Source of the DNA: Caenorhabditis remanei
Taxonomy: Eukaryota > Nematoda > Chromadorea > Rhabditida > Rhabditidae
Length of the DNA stretch: 64,000 nucleotides
Reading direction: 5' to 3'
Assembly (NCBI RefSeq): GCF_010183535.1
Contig: NC_071331.1
Location: forward strand, 18,848,001-18,912,000
Shown: positions 20,985-32,429 of the stretch, one piece after another
How positions within the stretch are numbered: the first letter of the stretch is position 1
Layout of the letters: each line of letters opens with the position of its first letter
Program-made: the position numbers and the translations under genes
The notes under the pieces: model-generated
What the model saw: the letters and a program-made list of their open reading frames with translations, nothing else
What the model was told of the DNA's origin: nothing
Databases searched by the model: none

Positions 20985-21723
20985 TCAAACGATTCCCTTG
21001 AAATCGCATTTCTTGACGCGGTCATTCAGAGAAAGAAGATGCTGAAAACAAGTTGTTACTCTCTGAAAATATAAATATTCTCACCTCTTTAAGCTTCTCC
21101 CATTCGTTGACACCACATGCATCAGTGACGTCTTTCTTCAAACAATTATCCTTTCCAAAATAGTTACTGCACACTTCCGTGATATCTGTTTTTTGAGACA
21201 AGTCCGTTTGAGTCTGGAAGGGGTTCCAATCCTCATTACATTTAGACTTGGCTTCATCTAGCTTCTTATCACAACTCCTAAACTGGGTGGTCGCAAACTC
21301 AATGAGAGCGCATGTCGATTTCATTAAGGCGAACGCTGTCTTCGTGTCTTCATCTTGCATTGGTTCACAGTGTCCAAGAATACGAGTGCAGTCATCAAGA
21401 GCAGCTCATGATCTTTTAAATTCTTTCATCTCATCATTGTTGTCAAAATCCAGATGTCCAAGTTTCTCTCCAAACTCCTTGATTCGCTGGAAACATACTT
21501 CTATTCTGTTGTAATGAAAAACTGGCTTCGAAAAAGTATTTAGGCATGTTTAGGCAGAAACATAATAACCCTTGTCTGTTCAGGCAAGCTTTTTACTTAC
21601 AAATCCACACGAAGCTCCGAGGTAACTATCCGCCAGTGAGAGATTCCCACAAGCCACGCTTGCTCCATGAGCACTGACTATGAATGTAACTCCTATGAAA
21701 ACAAATTTGAGTAAATTAGTCAT
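20985..21723 (-). pseudogene. DUF19 (T20D4.11-like) secreted protein gene with in-frame stop
   Basis: Exons 21723-21601, 21486-21085 and 21041-20985 give a 193-codon frame. It starts with a signal peptide (MTNLLKFVFIGVTFIVSAHG) and carries the Cys-rich pattern of nematode DUF19 proteins: ACGNLSLADS, SCGF, LDDCTRILGHC, KSTCALIEF, SCDKKLDEAKSKC, VCSNYFGKDNC, DACGVNEW and a final KKCDF. A TGA at 21408-21406 interrupts exon 2 just before AALDDC. Splice sites and downstream frame are otherwise intact, so the stop is recent, polymorphic or a sequence error. DUF19 proteins are small secreted proteins of unknown role, often in local clusters. Confidence 0.75.
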
Positions 21724-22293
21724 TATCTGAAAGAAAAAAAAACGAATATAACGCAGAAAATAAGAGCGAAAAGAAGAAGGTTGTTTGAAGAAATCTAACT
21801 GCCAAGACATTCTATCAAACGCGTGACACCGGAGTGTCCGAGAAGTGAAAGACAATTGTTCAGTTGGAAGCTCAACCGACATGTTTTCGGTTTTATAGGT
21901 CAACAGTTGGCACCATTAATTGTCAAGTTGACCCGGGGTTCAAAAATCAAAAATTTTTTGAACTAAATTTTGATTTTTTTTCCGGAAATGTCGAATTTTC
22001 GACTATAGTCATGCCGGGCCGGGCCTATATTTGACATGTTTGATATTCTGAGTAGACGTGTCAGAACTAGTTTGAACTAAGTAGATTTATATCAGGACAG
22101 TGATATAAATCTAGTTAGTGTAGTAGTAAGTGAGGAGTTCTCATGTGTTATACAGATATTGCTTGCGCGAGGGAATGTAAAGTTTATGTTTTTTATGCTT
22201 TCCCTTTTTCAGCCATTTTTAGCCGCAGAAGGAGTCACACAAAAAAAAAATATTTGAACAAGTCTATTGGAAAAAATAACAATTTTAATTAGT
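21724..22293. other. Intergenic with short hairpins
   Basis: No gene seen. GATTTATATCA and TGATATAAATC near 22083-22112 form a hairpin, and GCCGGGCCGGGCC at 22013-22025 resembles the GC-rich ends of the hAT-like MITEs elsewhere in the window. Confidence 0.45.
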
Positions 22294-24694
22294 TCATGTA
22301 TGGAAAACAGCACCTTGGGAAATCTGATAGAGTTCTTCATAGCGTTTCTGGCGCTCCTCGTATATCCTGGTGCAGTGTTGACACCACTCTTCTGTGTCTG
22401 TGAAGAAGCATGGAGGGGATCTGGTTATCGTGACGACTTGCTTTGTGACCTTGCAAATTGGACCGTCTTCCAGAGGGATGAGAGGTGCTGAGGATGTGGG
22501 ATGATCCACCATGTCTGAAACAGAATTATAGTTAGCTCAAGTAGACAAACTTGATATTTACCGGCAACTGGTTCGGAATGGCGTGAGCTGCCGTGAGCAG
22601 CAGGAAACTCTGGAAGTGGGCGATTGTTTGCGGGAGGATCTTCAGATTCCACGTCTTCTTCGCCGCCTCTAGCATTGTGAGCTGACGATGCTGGAGTTGG
22701 GTTCAAAAAAGCATCTGCCACGTCGTCAGTCCCATTTTCTTCATCATCACGCGAAGATTCTGAATTTCGTCCGTTAACAACTGGAGGCATAGACGCTAGA
22801 ACTCTAGTTGCTTACCATTATTAACTGATTCCAGATTGTCCTCTTCGTTCACAACTGAAATTCTATAATTGTCAGGAGAGCGGCGCTCTGAATCTGCTAC
22901 GTTGGAATCTGAAACAGAAATAGGATTACTATGTCATAGTCAGAGAAATTTCGTCTCTCTCAGCATACATACACGCCGAATCTACGCCAAAATTTCTCTT
23001 TGCAGAAAAAAAAAAGAGACGCTTTTGATTACCAGTGTCATGAGTGGAAGACGATTTCGAAGCTTCCATGTTTCCTTTATTTGAACTTGACGGTGCCGCA
23101 AAATCAACAACATCTTCCTCGTCCTCCAGCGGGGATTCTGAATCCTTCTGGTTAGGAGCTGTGAATCTCGACGAGACCGTTGAAGGTAAGGTAGGAGATG
23201 CATGGTCCAATTCGTCTTGGATAGAGTCATCTGAAATTGAAATGAAATTGTCTTAAGAAAAATAAGAGTTGTTGGATTACCTGTTCTATTTTGAATCGGT
23301 TCCTGACCTTCCACGTCTGGTATAAATTGCTCCTCGCTTTCAACAGAAGACTCATTATTTCTTTCCTCAATGATTGGAGACTGTGACGTCGATTGAGAAG
23401 CATTTATGTTTGACGTGAGTTGTTCTGAAGAAGAAGCTGCTTCATTTGAAGATCCTGACGACGTCGCTTCAGCAGAGCACATCTGTTTGAAGAGAGGTTC
23501 CGACATCCTGATATTTTCTACTGGAATTTCAGAGCTGTTTCCTTTTTGATTTGCTTCAAACCATTCCATTATCTGAAACAATGTTAATCAATTTATATAT
23601 ACTGTTTCAAGATTTCAAAGTCTCACCGAAGGCGCTGACACTTCCATTTTCTCTGATAGAAAACGGATATTGGCCAATATTATACGAGAGCCTTTGTACA
23701 ACTTAGGAAATTCGGTGTGTATATAATCAAGAATATTCACATTTCTATAGTTTACATTTTCTCTTATGTATTCATTGAACAACACTTTCACCAGATGATT
23801 CCTGCTGGGGCATTTTGGCTGAAACAATAGTTTTTAAGCTCATGTTTTAGAAAATTCAAGCATACCAGTTGAAAGGGTTTTGGATTTTCTAGCGATTCTT
23901 CGTCTAAAATTGCTTCATTGATAACTTGTTCCAGGAATTTATCTTTTGTTACTCCATCAATCGGTTCGGGAATTTCTATGTGGGCGTATATCTGTGAATC
24001 TCGTTTCTCGGTGAACCAGTTTTTGATCTGAAATTATATTTTGACATATTTTTTCTGAAGAAAAAATCATTAACCTCTTCCTCAGTGAGTCCAATGTTTT
24101 TCGCCAAGTTTCTTAAGCTAGCATCATATAAATATGGTCCATTTTTCGAAAACAGAAGATTATAATAAAGGAATTTCAGAGTTTTATCGGCATTTGAGTT
24201 GATTTCTTCTGGTTTTTGAAGTCGTGATCTTTTTGGTGCCGGTTCGGAAGGACCTTCTTCCAATGAATCTTTGGGGATTGCTCTCGGTTTCTGAATTTGT
24301 ATTTTTAAATTAATGTTTCAAAAATAAAAACTTACGTTGCGTTCGAATTCTATCTCTTCAATACATTCGATAGCATATTCGATGCAATCCGTTACTGTAT
24401 TGTTTAATTCATCGGAGGCTTCTTTGGGAGTAAATATAAGTTTCCATCTGTCATCATGCTTCCATCTATCAGAATTGCGTGTTTTCTCAAACCAATTTCT
24501 AATCTGAAAACAAAAAGTTTTTAGAACTTTTATTAAAATTAAACGGATTCACTTACATAGTCCACCGATTTATTTATTTTATTCGCTAATCGTGTTAAAC
24601 TGGCTTCGTATAAATATGGACCAGTAGGTCTTTCCCGAAGAAGGGCATAAATGACTTGTAATAACACATCAGCCGTTTGATCATCGAAAACCAT
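22294..24694 (-). CDS. Triple homeodomain-like (HOCHOB-type) protein with C-terminal four-Cys module, 632 aa
   Basis: Ten exons, 24694-24557, 24503-24336, 24290-24075, 24027-23866, 23818-23627, 23572-23281, 23230-23033, 22908-22816, 22780-22562 and 22514-22294, join in frame. Three divergent homeodomain-like repeats occupy residues 1-60, about 130-190 and 229-300. Each has GPYLYEASLTRLA or a similar helix and a recognition-helix-like WF (NWFEKTR at 50, NWFTEKR at 178, EWFEANQ at 296). In all three a phase-0 intron falls just before the WF helix. Residues 300-555 are acidic and Ser-rich. The C-terminus has a four-Cys module: Cys580, PPC595, Cys604, Cys607, then a basic-acidic helix. A nuclear DNA-binding role is inferred. 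It resembles the nematode HOCHOB/ceh-91-type group; this is recall, not a search. Confidence 0.82.
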
Positions 24695-24996
24695 TTTTGA
24701 TGTGAAATCTGAAAATAAAAGATTTATTGAAAATTATTATTGAAATTAAAAAAAAAAACTAAATTAAAAATGAAATGAGAACTTTTTAATATCGAAAACT
24801 GAACAAATTCCCCGATACCAAATAAACAACCAAACGGAGTCTCATCGTCGGTCACTCTCTCCCTTCCGCATGCTCTCTCGTCTCCTTTTTCTTTTCCACC
24901 TCTCCATCTGTTTCGGACCTCCCCCCTTCTCGATGGCAATCTCTCTCGCCGTCTCTCGTCTTCCTATGATCTCTCGTCTTATTTTCGTAAATGAGA
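24695..24996. promoter_or_regulatory. Conserved upstream region of the 22-kb HOCHOB gene
   Basis: The pyrimidine-rich block with CTCATCGTCGGTCACTCTCTC and ATGCTCTCTCGTCTCC recurs at the same distance upstream of the 25.9-29.6 kb paralogue. Retention of order and spacing suggests a shared promoter or a recent duplication. Confidence 0.55.
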
Positions 24997-25009
24997 TTTG
25001 CGCGCGAAA
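24997..25009. promoter_or_regulatory. E2F-like palindrome TTTGCGCGCGAAA
   Basis: TTTGCGCGCGAAA is a near-perfect palindrome containing GCGCGAAA, the core bound by E2F/DP. It lies 303 bp upstream of the ATG at 24694. The same motif occurs 300 bp upstream of the neighbouring paralogue (29947-29959). Function is inferred only. Confidence 0.45.
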
Positions 25010-25334
25010 TTTGAAAAATAAAGGTTTTGTTGTTTCCAGAGATTGAAGAATTTTTATTCAAAAAAGTTATTGGAAAAGGTTGAAACAGTACTTTTTTGAG
25101 GATAATATCATAAATATTATTTCTGATGTTTTATAAATTTTCGAGATGAACGAAAATTCCGTTTCAGGTGGTTTCTAGACGAATATTGAACCCAAAACAC
25201 ATGAAACCAATAAGTTTAAATGAAAATGGTAACAAAAACCTAGGAACTGAAACTTTTTGAGAAAACTGAAAACCCCGAATCCAAAATTTTCTGAGAAATG
25301 ACAGGAATGGTTATATTTTTGTTAACGATTGCTT
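25010..25334. other. Intergenic, nothing recognised
   Basis: No gene or clear repeat beyond sequence shared with the upstream region of the 29.6-kb gene. Confidence 0.4.
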
Positions 25335-25452
25335 TCTACAAACCTCTTCTTTCGCAAGAAAAATTTCAAAGATCGTTGCGTAATTCGGTCGATCCGTATA
25401 CCCAACACCGTTGAGAATATCAAGAATAATCGGTTTGAATGAGCTGTAGAAT
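25335..25452 (-). pseudogene. Fragment of a CK1-like kinase exon
   Basis: From 25452 downward the sequence is closely related to kinase exon 5 at 18646: ATTCTACAGCTCATTCAA, then ATATTCTCAACGG, GATCGACCG and TCTTGCGAAA. It is preceded by the same TTTCAG-type acceptor (GTGTTTTCAG). Small differences (an extra codon near its start, then early loss of homology) and the lack of other kinase exons mark it as a dead fragment. A 99-base open stretch rich in Lys lies just upstream (25560-25462). Confidence 0.75.
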
Positions 25453-25908
25453 CTGAAAACACCTGGTGTGAAATCTTTTTTCCTTTTGAATCATCTTGAG
25501 TAAAAATGACTGGCTTTTTTCCTAGTTTTTCTTCTGCTTTATATTTTTTAACCATTTTTATCTGCAGAAGAAGTCACAATACAAAAAATTTATATGAGCA
25601 AGTGTATGGAATTGAAGAAAATGTACATAAATCACAATTTTAATTCGTTAATATGTAAGAAAAACGGCAGGAGGGAAAGGGTTGAGAAGAAATGAATCGG
25701 GGGAGAGAAGGAATGAAACATGAAAATATGGTTTTCATCAGAACAAAAAAGGTGTTATTAGGAATCAACATACTTAATTTATTTGAATTAGTTTGAAAGA
25801 CTTTAAAAAGTCCCTCACAAGACAATTTCGAGTGAAAAATGAGGAGGGCAAGAAAGATAGAAAAAGAGAGGGAATGTAGAAACGATAGAACGTAGGGTAA
25901 TGGGTCTT
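25453..25908. other. 3' flank of the 29.6-kb gene
   Basis: No supported gene besides the kinase fragment. The strand and position make it the likely 3' UTR and downstream region of the minus-strand HOCHOB gene. Confidence 0.4.
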
Positions 25909-28900
25909 CTAGAACTTGAACTTTGAAATAATCTGATACAGTTCTTCATGGCGTTTCTGGCGCTCCTCGTATATCCTGGCGCAGTGTTGACACCACTCTT
26001 CTGTGTCTGTGAAGAAGCATGGCGGGGATCTGGTTATCGTGACGACTTGCTTTGTGACCTTGCAAACTGGACTGTCTTCCAGAGGGACGAGAGGTGCTGG
26101 GGAGGTGGAATAATCCACATTGTCTGAAACAGAATTATAGTTAGCTCAAGTAGACAAACTTGATATTTACCGTCTAGTCCCCAATTTCTGACGTAGTCAG
26201 TAGGCTCGGGTTCTTCAACAAAGTGGTCATCTTCCTTTCCATTTTCTGAAATAAATATTGGATTGTTGCAAAAAAATATGTGGTTAGATTACCAGAAACT
26301 GATCCTGTTGCTGGAAGTGGACTATTGTTTGCTGGTGGCTCTTTAGATTCAACGTCTTCATCGTCATCGAACGCATCGTGGGCTGACGATGCTGGTTCAG
26401 AAATTGATTGTGGAGAACCAGAAGAGGATGACGTCGGAGGCGCAGAACATGATTCTGGAGCTCTCGGATCGATGCTGACCAAAGAATCTGAACCAGAAGT
26501 ACAATTATCTAGACAAAGCAGTTCCTTCCCATTACGAACTGATTCCTGGTTGTCCTCTTCGTCTGTATCTGATATGAGCTCATTAATTCCAGGTCCTTCA
26601 CCCTCGACGTCATTCCTCGATTCTTCGTCATCAGACTCCTCCTCGTCCTCAACTGAAGCTCCATTGTCTACTCCGTCGGAATCTGAAACAAGCATCAGAC
26701 TACGATCTCATAGTCAGAGAAATGTTTGGTGCTCCTGGCATTCACTCCCAACTTACTCCAATATTTCTCATTGCAGAAAAAAATACGAGACGGTGTTCGA
26801 TTACCAGTGTCATGAGTGGAAAACGACTTTGAAGTTTCCACAAAATCAACAACATCTTCCTCGTCTTCAAAAGGGGATTCTGAATCCTTCTGGATAGGAG
26901 CTGTGAATCCAGACATGGATAGGGATGTTTCTGAAGACTCGAGAGCTGCCTCGTCTTCAACTGGAGACTCAACATCCGGAAATTGTAATTGTGAAGATCT
27001 CTCGTTGGCAGAGATTCGCTCACGAGGATCAGATTCATTAGCTGGTGATTTCGGAGGTGTATCGTTATCAGATGGCCCTTCTTCTTCCATAGTTGTTCTA
27101 TGCTTGTCGCTTTCTGAAGACGCTACTCTAGCCATCGTGCTATTCTCTGGAACAGAAATGTGATTAATTGATAGAAACGGAATTGTTTTAAATTACCGAA
27201 GTGGTGAACTCCTGTTGTTGGAATGGTCTCGTGATCAAAAGCAGCCACTCTTCCATCGTCATTTGGAACAAGTTCTGAACCTGCGATCAATTTATACATC
27301 TTCATTACAGCAGCGGCAGTAGTTGAAATTGGTTTTTTATTTGAACTAGTTGAGATCACTCCACCATTGGAACTCCCCGCGAAAGAAGAAGAAGCTGCTT
27401 CAACAGAGCGCATTTGTTTGAAGATAGCTTCCGACATTCTGATATTTTCGACTGGTATTTCCGAGGTGATCCTTTTTTGATTTGCTTCAAACCATTCCAT
27501 TATCTGAAACAATAGAAATTAATTTATATACTATTTCAAAATTTCAAAGTCTCACCGAAGGCGCCGACACTTCCATTTTCTCTGATAGAAAACGTATGGC
27601 CCCCAAACTTATACGGGTACCTTTGAACAGCTCAGGTAATTTGGTGTGTATATAATCGAGAATATACACTCTTCTGGTGTTATAATTCTCACTTCCATAT
27701 ATTAAACAAGCGGATTCGAACATCACTTCAAAATGAAAAGTACTGCTGGAGGTTTTTGGCTGAAACAGTAATTTTTAAGCTCAAGTTTTTAAAAATTTAA
27801 GCATACCAGTTGAAAGGGTTTCGGATGTTCTATCGATTCTTCGTCCAAAATTGCTTCCGCGATAATTTGTTCCAGCAATTCATCTTTTGTTACTCCATCA
27901 ATCGGTTCGGGAATTTCCAGGAGGGAGCATTTCTGTGAATCTCGTTTTTCCATGAACCATTTTTTGATCTGAAATCATATTTTGACATATTTTTCTGAAG
28001 AAAAAAGACTAACCTCTTCCTCAGTGAGTCCAATTTTCTTAGCCAAGTTTTTTAAGCAAGCATCATATAAATATGGACCATTTTCCGAACACAGAAGATT
28101 ATAATAAATGAATTTCAGAGTTTTCTCCGCGTTTAAGTGGATTTTTTCTGGTTTTTCAAGCCGTGGTCTTTTTGGTTCCGGCTCGGAAATTTTGGTTCTT
28201 CTCGTTGGAATGGTCTCGCGATCAAGGACAGCCATTCTTCCATCGGGATTCGGAACAAGTTCTGGAGCTGCTATCATTTCATAGTTCTTCTCAGAAGCGG
28301 CAGTAGTTGATATTGGTCTTCTAGTTGAACTAGTTGAGATCACTCCACCATTGGAACTCCCAGCAAAAGAAGAAGAAGCTGCTCCAGTTGAAGATCCTGA
28401 CGGCGTCGCTTCAGCAGAGCGCATTTGTTTGAAGATAGCTTCCGACATCCTGATATTTTCTACTGGTATTTCCGTGGTGATCCTTTTTTGATTTGCTTCA
28501 AACCATTCCATTAACTGAAACGATGGTCCTCAATTTAAATACTATTTCAAGATTTAAAAGTCTCACCGAAGGCGCCGACACTTCCATTTTCTCTGATAGA
28601 AAACGGATATCGGTCAAACTTAAGGGGGTACATTTTGATAGATTAGGCAATGTGGTGTGTATATGATTGAGAATCTTCACATTTCTGGTGTCCTCTTTAT
28701 CTCTTCTATATAGTAAACGAGCTATTTTAAACATCCCTTCCACCTGTACATCACTGCTGTGTATGTTTGGCTGAAACAATTCTTATATTCATGCTTAAAA
28801 AAATTTAAGCATACCAGTTGAAAGGGTTTTGGATTTTCAATCAATTCTTCGTCCAAAATTGCTTCATTGATAATTTGTTCCAGGAATTCATCTTTTGATA

Positions 28901-29647
28901 CTCCATCAATCGCTTCGGGAATTTCTATGTGGGCGTATTTCTGTGCATATCGTTTCTCAGTGAACCAGTTTTTGATCTGAAATTATATTTTGACATCTTT
29001 TTTCTGAAGAAAAAACTAACCTCTTCCTCAGTGAGTCCAATTTTCTTAGCCAAGTTTTTTAAGCAAGCATCATATAAATATGGTCCATTTTCCGAACACA
29101 GAAGATTATAATAAATGAATTTCAGAGTTTTCTCCGCGTTTAAGTTGATTTTTTCCGGTTTTTCAAGCCGTGGTCTTTTTTGTTTTGGCTCAAAAGGTCC
29201 TTCTTCCGATGCCACTTGGATGTTGGTTTGTTTTGGGCATTTGGGGATTGTTCTCGATTTCTGAATTTGTATTTTTAAATAAATTTCTCAAAATATAAAA
29301 ACATACTTTGTATTTTAAAACTTTCTTTTCAAACGTTTCGATAACAAATTGGATGTGTCTCGTTACTATTGTGCTTAATTTATCTGAGTATTCTATCGGA
29401 CGAACTTCATGTTTCCTTGGATCAGACTCGCGTCTTGCTTCAAACCAATTTCTAATCTGAAAACAATAAATTTTTAGAACTTTTATTAAAATTAAACGGA
29501 TTCTCTTACATAGTCCACCGATTTATTTGTTTTTGTCGCTAATCGTGTTAAACTGGCTTCGTATAAATACGGGCCAGTAGGTTTTTTCAGAAGAACGTCA
29601 TAAACTAATTGTAATAAGTACTCAGCTTTTCTATCCTCCATATTCAT
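25909..29647 (-). CDS. Five-repeat homeodomain-like (HOCHOB-type) protein with C-terminal four-Cys module, 1029 aa
   Basis: Thirteen exons, 29647-29510, 29456-29307, 29260-29021, 28976-28815, 28770-28567, 28514-28014, 27968-27807, 27759-27556, 27503-27197, 27146-26805, 26682-26293, 26245-26171 and 26123-25909, join in frame. Five homeodomain-like repeats have their WF motifs at residues 50, 180, 302, 469 and 591. Repeats 4 and 5 are an internal tandem copy of repeats 2 and 3, with the whole exon set duplicated; exon 6 (28514-28014) is a fusion of two ancestral exons. A long acidic, Ser-rich middle follows, then the four-Cys module (Cys979, PPC994, Cys1003, Cys1006), nearly identical to that of the 22.3-kb gene. 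A 48-bp in-frame stretch within 26682-26293 has splice-like ends and may be an optional intron. Probably nuclear. Confidence 0.8.
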
Positions 29648-29946
29648 TCTGATATGAAATCTGAAAATAAAAGATTTATTTAAAAGTGTCATTGAAATTT
29701 AAAAAAAAAAAAACAAAATTAAAACTGAAATGATAACTTTTTAATCTGGAAAACTGATTAAATTCCGACTCCAAGGTAACCAAGTGGTGTCTCATCGTCG
29801 GTCACTCTCTCCGTTTCTCATGCTCTCTCGTCTCCTTTTTCTTTTCCACCTCTCCATCTGTTTCAAACCTCCCCCTTTCTCGATAGCAATCTCCCTCGCC
29901 GTCTCTCGTCTTCCTATGGTCTCTCGTCTCATTATCGTAAATGAGA
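29648..29946. promoter_or_regulatory. Conserved upstream region of the 29.6-kb HOCHOB gene
   Basis: It matches 24695-24996 in order and spacing, including CTCATCGTCGGTCACTCTCTC and CGCCGTCTCTCGTCTTCCTA, so the two genes were duplicated with their promoters. Confidence 0.55.
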
Positions 29947-29959
29947 TTTGCGCGCGAAA
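29947..29959. promoter_or_regulatory. E2F-like palindrome TTTGCGCGCGAAA
   Basis: Identical to the site at 24997-25009 and 300 bp upstream of the ATG at 29647, inside ATGAGATTTGCGCGCGAAAT. Binding by an E2F/DP complex is inferred from the motif only. Confidence 0.45.
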
Positions 29960-30297
29960 TTTGAATAATAATAGTATTGTTTCCTATAGAGATTGGAGCA
30001 TTTTGTACCAAATTTTGAAACTAACACACATAAAACCAATAGTTTTAAAGAAAAACGGGAACATAAACCTAGGAACTGAAAGCTTCATAAAAAACTGAAA
30101 ACTTATATCAAAAATTTTGACAAAAATCCTCTATTTTTCGTTAACCGTTGATACAGAGAAAAGTACTAGAAATGACAATGTGGTAAATAACGGGGGAGAA
30201 AATGGAATGAGTTCAGAAATTAAATGACACTTGAAAATTGAGATGGGGGTAAAGCAGATTGTACAGTATTTTTTGAACATCAGAATAAACATTCTCT

Positions 30298-32269
30298 TCA
30301 CTCAGACGGCATCACTTTTGACGACGGTCCAGCCACACCATCCTGATGAGTTCGTTTCTTTCCGGAGGGACGCATCAGAATCTGTTCAAGTTCGTGGTAA
30401 AGTTGTTGACGTCTATCGAAGATTATTTGACAACTCTCACAGAGAACATTGGTTGATTTTTCCATTAGACAAGGTGGGGTTCTATCCAATTGGACATATC
30501 TTCGAATGAGTGTACAGAAAAGTTTTGGAGGAAGTGGAGGAGCTGGGGTGGGAATTGCTTCGTTGGAAGATTCTGGAGCTGAGTGAGCGGCTACATCCTC
30601 AATTATTGGTTCTGTAGCGTTCACGGGACCAGAAGATGTTTCTGGAAGGGGAACATCTTTTGGAGTCGCCACGTTTTCTGTAGATTTAGCTGGAGGATTG
30701 CTTTCAGATGATTCTTCCGGAGCTTCAATTTCTTCTTTGATTTCTTTAATCGGGTCAACTTGGTGTGCTTCCTTTTCAGATGGCATTACTTGAGTAGTGG
30801 ATGTGGAGGCATCGCATGGCTGAAAAACAGAAAATAATTGCTGTTTTTACAAAGAAATATACATGCTTGCGAAACGGGCCGGCACGTAACTCGCTTAAAA
30901 CTCAATATTATGAGTTGAAAAATATACCAAAATGTGGATCTCGGCGAGCTCTATATCCGTGACCTACTGCGGGTCGGGCTAGAATGGCTTTTTTGGTCAT
31001 TTTTGCGTTTTTTGGCCATTTTTCTCGGCCCATAGAACTCGTCGAGATCTACATGTTTGTATTTTTTTCAACTCATAATATTAAGTTTTAAGCGATTTAC
31101 GCTTGGGCCCGTGTTGGCCCTATTTGCAAGTAGGGAAATATCGAAGAGACTCACTTGCTGAGAAACACTCTTCTTCCTATCCATCAATGCAATAGCCTCC
31201 TCTATAATTTTCGAAACGAAACTGCCACTCGTCGCACCGGGAACCTCTTCGGGAACGGGAACACCTTGCTTCTTTTCTATATTTCTTTTTGCGGAGAACC
31301 AGTCGTGTATCTGATGATTGGATAGTCCGATTCTCTGTCCTAGCAGTTCAAGGTCTGCGTCATAGAGGTACGGACCGTTTGGAGTGTCCGATAGTTGTTT
31401 GTAGATATGTTCCAGAGCAAGTTTGTTATAGTTTTGATCCACTTCCGTTCCTGATTTGATCTGAAATTATTTTTTTATATTTGAAGATTCATAGTTTTAG
31501 ACTAAAAAGCTTAAAATCTCAAACTAGTTTTGAGGAGTTTTCTAAATTTTATGAGCATTCTTTTTTTCTCTGACAGACCAAAATCGGAGCTAGCAGACCA
31601 AAATCTGAGCTAGAAGACCAAAATGGAACTAGCAGACCAAAATAAGAGGGAATTTTTTCAATTTTTCAGCAAAAGTTTGAACATTTTTGATGATTTTTCA
31701 AAATTTCTTCGAATTCTGAATGAAACTAAAGTAGCAGACCAAAATCGGAGCTAGCAGACCAAAATTAGAGCAATTTTTTTAAAATGTGCACATTATTTGA
31801 TGATTGTTCAGAATTTCTTCAAATTCTGAATGATAGTCCAAAATGTGACTTTTTCATGATAAAAAATGCGAACATTTTTGAATTTTAAACTTTGGCGCCA
31901 AGTACCCGTACCAGCCTCAACAAGTATGAATTTTCTCATCCCTCTAGATAAAAAAAGACATACCACTTTGTCTATTTCCTGATTTATAACTATCGTTACA
32001 AAATTATCAGGTTCGGTTCCCGAATCAACTTTTCCAGGTACAGGTCCCTTTGAATTCCGTTGTTCCCACCGTGTTCTTCGGAACCAACGTCGAATCTGAA
32101 ACGGTAAATGAAAAATATTTACAGAAAAGAAACCAATTACCTCAATCTCTGATTGTTTCGTGATTTGTGACAATCTCGTCAGACTCGCATCATATAAATA
32201 TGGACCGACTGAGGAGTCATAGAGACTTTTGTAAATTTCCTCTAACAGTTTATTGGCGTTCTCTTCCAT
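30298..32269 (-). CDS. Double homeodomain-like (HOCHOB-type) protein with four-Cys module, 362 aa
   Basis: Exons 32269-32141, 32095-31964, 31460-31155 and 30819-30298 join in frame. Repeat 1 spans residues 1-55 with GPYLYDASLTRL and RRWFRRTRWEQR (WF at 47). Repeat 2 lies in exon 3 with GPYLYDADLELLGQRIGL and HDWFSAKRN (WF at 141). The intron that splits the recognition helix elsewhere is kept in repeat 1 but absent in repeat 2. A Pro/Glu/Ser-rich linker leads to the four-Cys module: Cys291, TPPC306, Cys316, Cys319. Cys319 is followed by an amphipathic helix like those of its neighbours, and the protein ends in a short Lys-containing tail. It is the most divergent member of the three-gene tandem cluster. 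Its upstream region lacks the E2F-like palindrome. Intron 3 carries a hAT-like MITE and intron 2 a tandem repeat. Confidence 0.82.
30862..31134. mobile_element. hAT-like foldback MITE in intron 3 of the 30.3-kb gene
   Basis: Ends CATGCTTGCGAAACGGGCC and GGGCCC...TTGCAAGTAG are inverted relatives. Longer arms include ACTCAATATTATGAGTTG, CTCGGCGAGCTC and TCAACTCATAATATTAAG. Flanks GAAATATA and GAAATATC are near-identical 8-mers, as expected for hAT-type target duplication. Confidence 0.68.
31575..31770. repeat. AGCAGACCAAAATCGGAGCT tandem repeats
   Basis: Five to six imperfect units of about 20 bp (GCAGACCAAAATCGGAGCTA and variants) lie in two groups, 31575-31645 and 31732-31768. They sit inside intron 31461-31963 of the HOCHOB gene, separated by an AT-rich spacer. 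Confidence 0.75.
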
Positions 32270-32429
32270 TTTTTGAAATCTGAAACTTCTTTTATAGGTT
32301 AACTGGAAATGATGAAATGAAATAGAAAAAATCAAGCCACAAGTCGATGGCGCCCGCTCCCCCTCTTCTTCTAAATTCTCTGTGCCCTCTCCATTCTCCA
32401 TGCTCTCTCATTCCTCTTTTTTCTTCTCC

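Noticed and set aside
26280..27163. Plus-strand open frames (205 and 115 codons) opposite the five-repeat gene
   Set aside because: They are antisense to the Ser/Asp/Glu-rich exons, whose GAN/TCN codons give long open complements. The minus-strand model joins thirteen exons in frame.
22294..32269. The three HOCHOB-type genes as one operon
   Set aside because: Gaps between genes exceed 600 bp to 1 kb, two have their own conserved upstream regions, and no trans-splicing signal is evident; worm operons usually have about 100-bp gaps.
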